In this document: positions 9,277 to 12,888 of the stretch, one piece after another
How positions within the stretch are numbered: position 1 is the first letter of the stretch
How the letters are laid out: each line of letters opens with the position of its first letter
Assembly: GCA_030148625.1 (NCBI GenBank)
Contig: JASBTC010000340.1
Location: 1-12,888, forward strand
Origin: Sphingobium sp.
GTDB lineage: Bacteria > Pseudomonadota > Alphaproteobacteria > Sphingomonadales > Sphingomonadaceae
DNA length: 12,888 bases
Direction: 5' to 3'
The notes under the pieces: generated by a model
The model's input: only the letters and a program-made list of their open reading frames with translations
Database searches by the model: none
What the model was told of the DNA's origin: nothing
Translations under genes and position numbers: made by a program

Positions 9277-10236
9277 ATGATCGAAACCGTCTCTTCGCGT
9301 CCGCCTCTCGAGCTGCTGATCGCGGCGCCGCGCGGCTTCTGCGCAGGCGTGGACCGCGCCATCCGCATCGTCGAACTCGCGATCGAGAAATATGGCGTGC
9401 CGGTCTATGTCCGCCACGAAATCGTCCATAATCGCTTCGTCGTCGACGGATTGAAGGCGAAGGGCGCGATCTTCGTCGAGGAGTTGGACGAGGTGCCCGA
9501 CGATGCGCCCGTGGTCTTTTCCGCACACGGCGTGCCCAAGGCGGTGCCGGCAAAGGCGGCCGAGCGTGGTCTGTCCTATCTCGACGCCACCTGCCCGCTG
9601 GTCTCCAAGGTCCATCGCCAGGCCGAACGGCTGGTCGCATCCGGCCGGCACATCCTGTTCATCGGCCATCGCGGCCATCCCGAAGTGATCGGGACGTTCG
9701 GCCAGGTGCCCGAAGGAACGATGACATTGATCGAGACGGTCGAGGATGTGACGGAACTGGCCCCCGACAATGCCGACAATCTCGCTTTCCTGACCCAGAC
9801 CACATTGTCGGTCGACGACACCGCCGCGATCGTCGCAGCGTTGCGCACCCGTTTTCCGACCATCGGCGAACCGCGCGGCGAGGATATCTGTTACGCGACC
9901 TCCAATCGCCAATCGGCGGTCAAGGCGATCGCGTCGTCATGCGATGCGATGATCGTGATCGGCGCCCCCAATTCATCCAACTCGCTGCGCCTGGTCGAAG
10001 TCGCCGAACGCGAAGGCACGCGCGCGCAGCTGATCCAGCGCGCCGCCGATCTCGATTTCGACTGGCTCCGGGGTGTCACCCGACTGGGGATCACCGCGGG
10101 CGCCTCGGCCCCCGAATTGCTGGTGCGCGAAGTGGTCGACCGGCTCGCCACCCGCTTCGACGTCAGCGAACGCGAGGTCGAGACCACGGTCGAATCGATC
10201 GCCTTCAAGCTGCCTCGCGGCCTCGAAGCCGCCTGA
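9277..10236 (+). CDS. ispH: 4-hydroxy-3-methylbut-2-enyl diphosphate reductase
   Basis: The last enzyme of the MEP isoprenoid pathway: it reduces HMBPP to isopentenyl and dimethylallyl diphosphate using a 4Fe-4S cluster. The protein has 319 residues, normal for the family. The three cluster cysteines are all visible: Cys22 in [12 protein letters not shown], Cys106 in [11 protein letters not shown] and Cys205 in [10 protein letters not shown]. The substrate-binding histidines and acid are in HEIVHN (47-52), SAHG (82-85) and [10 protein letters not shown] (130-139, with Glu136). The ATG at 9277 has GAGG 7 nt upstream. thrB begins 1 nt after its stop, so ispH heads an ispH-thrB-rnhA transcript. 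The promoter must lie in the 112-nt divergent gap shared with the lipoprotein gene, where I see no clear consensus boxes. Confidence 0.97.
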   Translation: MIETVSSRPPLELLIAAPRGFCAGVDRAIRIVELAIEKYGVPVYVRHEIVHNRFVVDGLKAKGAIFVEELDEVPDDAPVVFSAHGVPKAVPAKAAERGLSYLDATCPLVSKVHRQAERLVASGRHILFIGHRGHPEVIGTFGQVPEGTMTLIETVEDVTELAPDNADNLAFLTQTTLSVDDTAAIVAALRTRFPTIGEPRGEDICYATSNRQSAVKAIASSCDAMIVIGAPNSSNSLRLVEVAEREGTRAQLIQRAADLDFDWLRGVTRLGITAGASAPELLVREVVDRLATRFDVSEREVETTVESIAFKLPRGLEAA

Positions 10237-10237
10237 C

Positions 10238-11197
10238 ATGGCCGTCTACACGCAGGTTTCCGCCGAAGAGATGGCGGCGCTTCTGACGCGCTACGAAGAT
10301 GCCGGCCAGCTCGTATCGGCCAAGGGCATCGCCGAAGGTGTCGAGAACAGCAATTACCTGGTCGAGACCGACCTGCATCGCTTCTTCCTGACACTCTACG
10401 AGAAGCGCATCGATGTCGACGACCTGCCCTTCTTCTTCGCCTTGCTCGACCATCTCGCCGATGCCGGCAATCGTGTGCCGCGCACGATCAAGGATCGCGA
10501 CGGTGTCCAGCTTCAGCAGGTCGCCGGGCGACCCGCCTGTCTGATCGAATTCCTCTCCGGCGTTTCGGTCAGCCACCCGACCGCGACGCAGGCGCAGGCG
10601 GTCGGCGAAGCGCTCGGCCGCATGCATGCCGCGCTCGCCGATTTCGCCGGCGACCGCCCCAACGCTCTTGGGCTGGCGGGCTGGCATGAACTGGCAGAAC
10701 GATGCGGCGACGATCTCGACAGGATCGCCAGCGGACTGGGGCAGCGCGTTGCCGACGAACTCGCCTATCTGGACGCCCACTGGCCGGCCGACCTGCCGAC
10801 TGCGGTGATCCATGCCGACCTGTTCCCCGACAATGTGCTGATGCTCGGCGATACGGTGACCGGGCTGATCGATTTCTATTTCGCCTGCCGCGAGATCCGT
10901 GCCTGGGACGTGGCGGTGACGCACGCTGCGTGGAGCTTCGAGAATGACGGCACCGGCTATCATGCCGATCTCGGCGCGGCGCTGATCGCCGGCTATGATG
11001 CCGGTTTCGGACTGAGCGACGCCGAGCGCGCGGCGCTGCCCGTGCTGGCGCGTGGCGCGTGCCTACGCTTCCTGCTCACCCGCGCCTGGGACTGGCTCAA
11101 CACGCCGGCCGATGCGATGGTGAATCGCAAGGATCCGCTGGCATTCCTGCGCAGGCTCGACGTCTATGCCGCCAATCCGGGACTCTTTGCACGATGA
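10238..11197 (+). CDS. thrB: Homoserine kinase (APH-fold type)
   Basis: This 319-residue kinase phosphorylates homoserine on the way to threonine. It belongs to the aminoglycoside-phosphotransferase-fold ThrB group found in many alphaproteobacteria and pseudomonads, not the GHMP-fold ThrB of E. coli. Evidence is the N-terminal [15 protein letters not shown] (30-44), the kinase catalytic loop [10 protein letters not shown] (192-201, with Asp194 and Asn199) and the metal-binding Asp212 in LIDFYFAC. The ATG at 10238 follows the ispH stop by one base and gives the expected MAVYTQVS start; a longer in-frame ATG at 10073 lies inside ispH and is rejected. The stop overlaps the rnhA start by ATGA (11194-11197), which suggests translational coupling. 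Some annotation pipelines call such proteins generic phosphotransferases; the motifs and the rnhA neighbour support ThrB. Confidence 0.93.
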   Translation: MAVYTQVSAEEMAALLTRYEDAGQLVSAKGIAEGVENSNYLVETDLHRFFLTLYEKRIDVDDLPFFFALLDHLADAGNRVPRTIKDRDGVQLQQVAGRPACLIEFLSGVSVSHPTATQAQAVGEALGRMHAALADFAGDRPNALGLAGWHELAERCGDDLDRIASGLGQRVADELAYLDAHWPADLPTAVIHADLFPDNVLMLGDTVTGLIDFYFACREIRAWDVAVTHAAWSFENDGTGYHADLGAALIAGYDAGFGLSDAERAALPVLARGACLRFLLTRAWDWLNTPADAMVNRKDPLAFLRRLDVYAANPGLFAR

Positions 11198-11640
11198 GTG
11201 AGCTGCCGCATGTCGAAATCGCGACCGATGGCGCGTGCAAGGGCAATCCCGGGCGCGGCGGCTGGGGTGCTCTGATCCGGATGGGAAGCCACGAGAAGGA
11301 GCTATCGGGCGGCGAGCCGCACACCACCAACAACCGCATGGAACTGATGGCCGCGATCAAGGCGCTCGAAGCGCTCAATCGCCCATGCCGCGTGACGCTG
11401 TCGACCGACAGCAACTATGTGAAGGACGGCATCACCCGCTGGATCTTCGGCTGGCAGAAAAATGGCTGGAAGACCGCCGATCGCAAGCCGGTGAAGAATG
11501 CCGAGCTATGGCAGGAACTGCTCGCGGCGATCAAGCCGCACCGCATCGAATGGCTGTGGGTGAAAGGCCATGCCGGCCACCCCGACAATGAACGCGCCGA
11601 CCGACTGGCGAGCGACGCCGCACTCGCCCAGCCGCGCTAG
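11194..11640 (+). CDS. rnhA: Ribonuclease HI
   Basis: This 148-residue enzyme cuts the RNA strand of RNA-DNA hybrids, for example R-loops and primers, and needs Mg2+. The four acidic catalytic residues are all present: Asp12 in [12 protein letters not shown], Glu50 in NNRMELMA, Asp72 in [11 protein letters not shown] and Asp136 in NERADRLA. His126 in [11 protein letters not shown] is the conserved flexible-loop histidine. The basic protrusion [14 protein letters not shown] (89-102) of the E. coli type is retained, so this is the full bacterial RNase HI form without an N-terminal hybrid-binding domain. The start overlaps the thrB stop (ATGA at 11194). It is the last gene of the ispH-thrB-rnhA unit and is followed by a strong hairpin 8 nt after the stop. 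Confidence 0.97.
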   Translation: MSELPHVEIATDGACKGNPGRGGWGALIRMGSHEKELSGGEPHTTNNRMELMAAIKALEALNRPCRVTLSTDSNYVKDGITRWIFGWQKNGWKTADRKPVKNAELWQELLAAIKPHRIEWLWVKGHAGHPDNERADRLASDAALAQPR

Positions 11641-11647
11641 ACCAAGA

Positions 11648-11676
11648 TCACTTCAGATTGAAACAATCTGAAGTGA
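11648..11676. terminator. Perfect 12-bp hairpin after rnhA
   Basis: tcacttcagatt (11648-11659) and aatctgaagtga (11665-11676) are perfect inverted copies around the 5-nt loop gaaac. It begins 8 nt after the rnhA stop, between convergent genes, the place for a terminator. However, no T-tract follows in either direction and the stem is AT-rich compared with the window. It may instead be a 3' stability element or a dispersed palindrome. Confidence 0.45.
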
Positions 11677-11760
11677 ATGTCGATCGGTCCCAATACCGTT
11701 ATCCGATGAACGTCGTTCCTTGCGTCGTGGCATGAGCCTTCGCGACGACCGAGCGAACCA

Positions 11761-11788
11761 ATCTCGAATGCGTCAGCATCTTCGAGAT
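11761..11788. repeat. 8-bp inverted repeat downstream of the YegP-like gene
   Basis: atctcgaa (11761-11768) pairs perfectly with ttcgagat (11781-11788). Inside the loop, tgc and gca can add three more pairs with a 2-nt bulge. It ends 14 nt after the stop of the minus-strand small gene and could be its 3' hairpin, but no U-run follows. With the hairpin at 11648-11676 it marks the ends of the two convergent genes. I see no gene or RNA in the rest of 11641-11802. Confidence 0.35.
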
Positions 11789-11802
11789 CACGTACAACGA
11801 TT

Positions 11803-11979
11803 TTAGCTCAAGTCTTCAACTTCCGCATCGGGGCCGTTCTTCTTGAGCGACTCGATCGCGTCCTTGGCGCTCGTCTTGCTCGAATAGCCTTCGGTCCAGA
11901 ACATGATCTCGCTATTATATTTGAACTTGGCCACGAACTCGCCGGCCTTGTTCTTCTCGATCACGAACTTGTGCGCCAT
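11803..11979 (-). CDS. Small YegP/DUF1508 family protein
   Basis: A 58-residue protein with a single DUF1508 repeat: FVIEKNKAGEFVAKFK, then the NSEIMFWTEGYSSKTSAKD core, then IESLKKNGPDAEV. YegP of E. coli carries two such repeats; single-repeat forms are common. The domain is a small alpha/beta fold of unclear function; no catalytic residues are evident. The start is the ATG at 11979, since AAGGAG (11993-11988) lies 8 nt upstream; an in-frame ATG at 12039 would overlap the DAO gene's stop region and put the ribosome site inside the frame. It is 62 nt downstream of the oxidoreductase gene on the same strand, so it may share its transcript. Confidence 0.85.
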   Translation of the reverse strand: MAHKFVIEKNKAGEFVAKFKYNSEIMFWTEGYSSKTSAKDAIESLKKNGPDAEVEDLS

Positions 11980-11998
11980 GGATCCGACTCCTTGTTGA

Positions 11999-12014
11999 TC
12001 TCGATCAATCGAGA
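11999..12014. repeat. 16-bp palindrome ahead of the small gene
   Basis: tctcgatcaatcgaga has two perfect 7-bp arms around a 2-nt centre. It lies 5 nt upstream of the AAGGAG of the YegP-like gene and 27 nt after the oxidoreductase stop. It could be an operator for a promoter in this gap or a small 3' hairpin of the upstream gene. The evidence is symmetry and place only. Confidence 0.3.
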
Positions 12015-12041
12015 CTAGCGTGCGGAACGCATCTGCCAAGC

Positions 12042-12888
12042 CTATTCGAACCGGGCGGGATCATAGAGCGCCGGATCGATCCCCGGATCGGGCGAGTGGC
12101 CCAATATCAGCGCCGCCGCCAGCCTGGCAGCGGCAGGTGCGGTCTGGATGCCGAAGCCGCCCTGTCCGGCACACCAGAAGAAACCCGGCATTGCGGGGTC
12201 AAAGCCGTAGACGGGCAGCCGGTCCGGCGCGAAACTGCGCAATCCTGCCCATTTCCGTTCGACGGCGTCGACACGCCAGTCGACCGCGCCTTCGAACCGG
12301 TCGATTGCGATTGCGACATCGATCTCCTCCGGAGCGGCATCGCAAGGATCGGTCGGACTCTCGTCATGGGGCGTCAGCCAGAGCCGCCCGCCCGCCTCGG
12401 GCTTGAAATAGAAGCCCCCGCCAATATCGATCACGATAGGCAGCGCGTCGGGGCGGACCGGTGTCGTGCGGATCTGCGCCACGGTTCGACGATAGGGGCG
12501 AATACCGAGTGGCCGGACGCCCGCGCGGCCCGCCACCGGATCGGCCCATGCCCCCGCCGCGTCGACCAGGATATCCGCCCGGATCGGGCCGGACGCGCTG
12601 TCGATGACCCAACCGGCAGCATCGCGCGCCGCGGCGACAAGGCTGGCTCGGGTCAGCAGCGCGGCACCGCGGCGGCGTGCCCGTGCAAGGCAATCAGCAT
12701 GAAGCGCGGCGACGTCGATATAGGCACAGCTCGCTTCCAGCACTCCCAATGTCCATTCGGGCCTGAGCCCGGGGACATGGGCGGCAGGATCGACCTCGGT
12801 CAGCACGACACCGCTGGATAGGAAGCTGCCGAGCAGGGCATCGAAGGCGATGCGATCATGCGCGCGGCCGATATGAAGCGCGCCCATC
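12042..12888 (-). CDS. DAO-family FAD-dependent oxidoreductase (N-terminus missing)
   Basis: This is the C-terminal part, 281 residues, of a D-amino-acid-oxidase-like flavoenzyme; the N-terminal GxGxxG FAD-binding segment lies beyond the right edge. The ATG at 12887 is an internal methionine. Signatures seen, numbered from that methionine, are YIDVAALHADCL (56-67), ADILVDAAGAWAD (104-116, the second FAD-contact strand), RSFAPDRLPVYGFD (217-230) and the closing FAD motif GQGGFGIQTAP (241-251). The FAPDR...PVYGFD and FWCAGQGGFGIQTAP stretches are like those of D-arginine dehydrogenase (DauA/DADH)-type enzymes, which oxidise D-amino acids to oxoacids. Glycine, sarcosine or another amine is also possible. 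It lies upstream of the YegP-like gene on the same strand. Family is firm, substrate is a guess. Confidence 0.85.
   Translation of the reverse strand, partial: MGALHIGRAHDRIAFDALLGSFLSSGVVLTEVDPAAHVPGLRPEWTLGVLEASCAYIDVAALHADCLARARRRGAALLTRASLVAAARDAAGWVIDSASGPIRADILVDAAGAWADPVAGRAGVRPLGIRPYRRTVAQIRTTPVRPDALPIVIDIGGGFYFKPEAGGRLWLTPHDESPTDPCDAAPEEIDVAIAIDRFEGAVDWRVDAVERKWAGLRSFAPDRLPVYGFDPAMPGFFWCAGQGGFGIQTAPAAARLAAALILGHSPDPGIDPALYDPARFE

Noticed and set aside
11980..12039. Longer start of the DUF1508 gene at 12039
   Set aside because: It would include the Shine-Dalgarno AAGGAG inside the coding frame and adds 20 residues foreign to the family. ATG 11979 fits better.

Overview
The window is about 65% GC with tightly packed genes. 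Its protein sequences, its split glycine decarboxylase, its APH-type homoserine kinase and its two dispersed inverted-repeat families all point to an alphaproteobacterium, most likely a sphingomonad (Sphingomonas or a close relative). It reads as core metabolism. I see no prophage, transposase, CRISPR array, tRNA or rRNA.

Layout. (1) Positions 1-2790, plus strand: the 3' part of an acetolactate-synthase-like ThDP enzyme, then an aldehyde dehydrogenase, separated by a bulged hairpin just ahead of the second gene's ribosome site. (2) Positions 2787-3425, minus strand: a DUF938 methyltransferase whose stop overlaps that of the dehydrogenase. (3) Positions 3426-3666: spacer with a dispersed inverted repeat. 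(4) Positions 3667-8442, minus strand: a complete glycine cleavage operon, read as tandem glycine riboswitch, gcvT, gcvH, a nested inverted repeat, gcvPA, gcvPB. (5) Positions 8523-9164, minus strand: a predicted lipoprotein of unknown role, divergent from (6) a plus-strand operon ispH-thrB-rnhA (9277-11640) with a 1-nt gap and a 4-nt overlap. (7) Positions 11641-11802: spacer with two clear hairpins. (8) Positions 11803-12888, minus strand: a 58-residue YegP/DUF1508 protein and the C-terminal part of a DAO-family FAD oxidoreductase that runs off the right edge.

How they work together. T, H and P (PA plus PB) are three of the four parts of the glycine cleavage system; the L protein is shared and is not here. 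They split glycine into CO2, ammonia and methylene-tetrahydrofolate. The tandem riboswitch should turn expression on when glycine is high. The leader has no U-tract terminator, and a strand of the second aptamer can pair with the gcvT Shine-Dalgarno, which suggests control of translation. ispH (isoprenoid precursors), thrB (threonine) and rnhA (RNA-DNA hybrid removal) are co-transcribed but have no obvious shared pathway. The first pair may form a small two-step pathway of unknown substrate.

I did not find a convincing new multi-gene system. The items most worth a second look are the proposed switch of the glycine leader, the nested repeat inside the gcv operon, and the orphan ThDP enzyme/aldehyde dehydrogenase pair.
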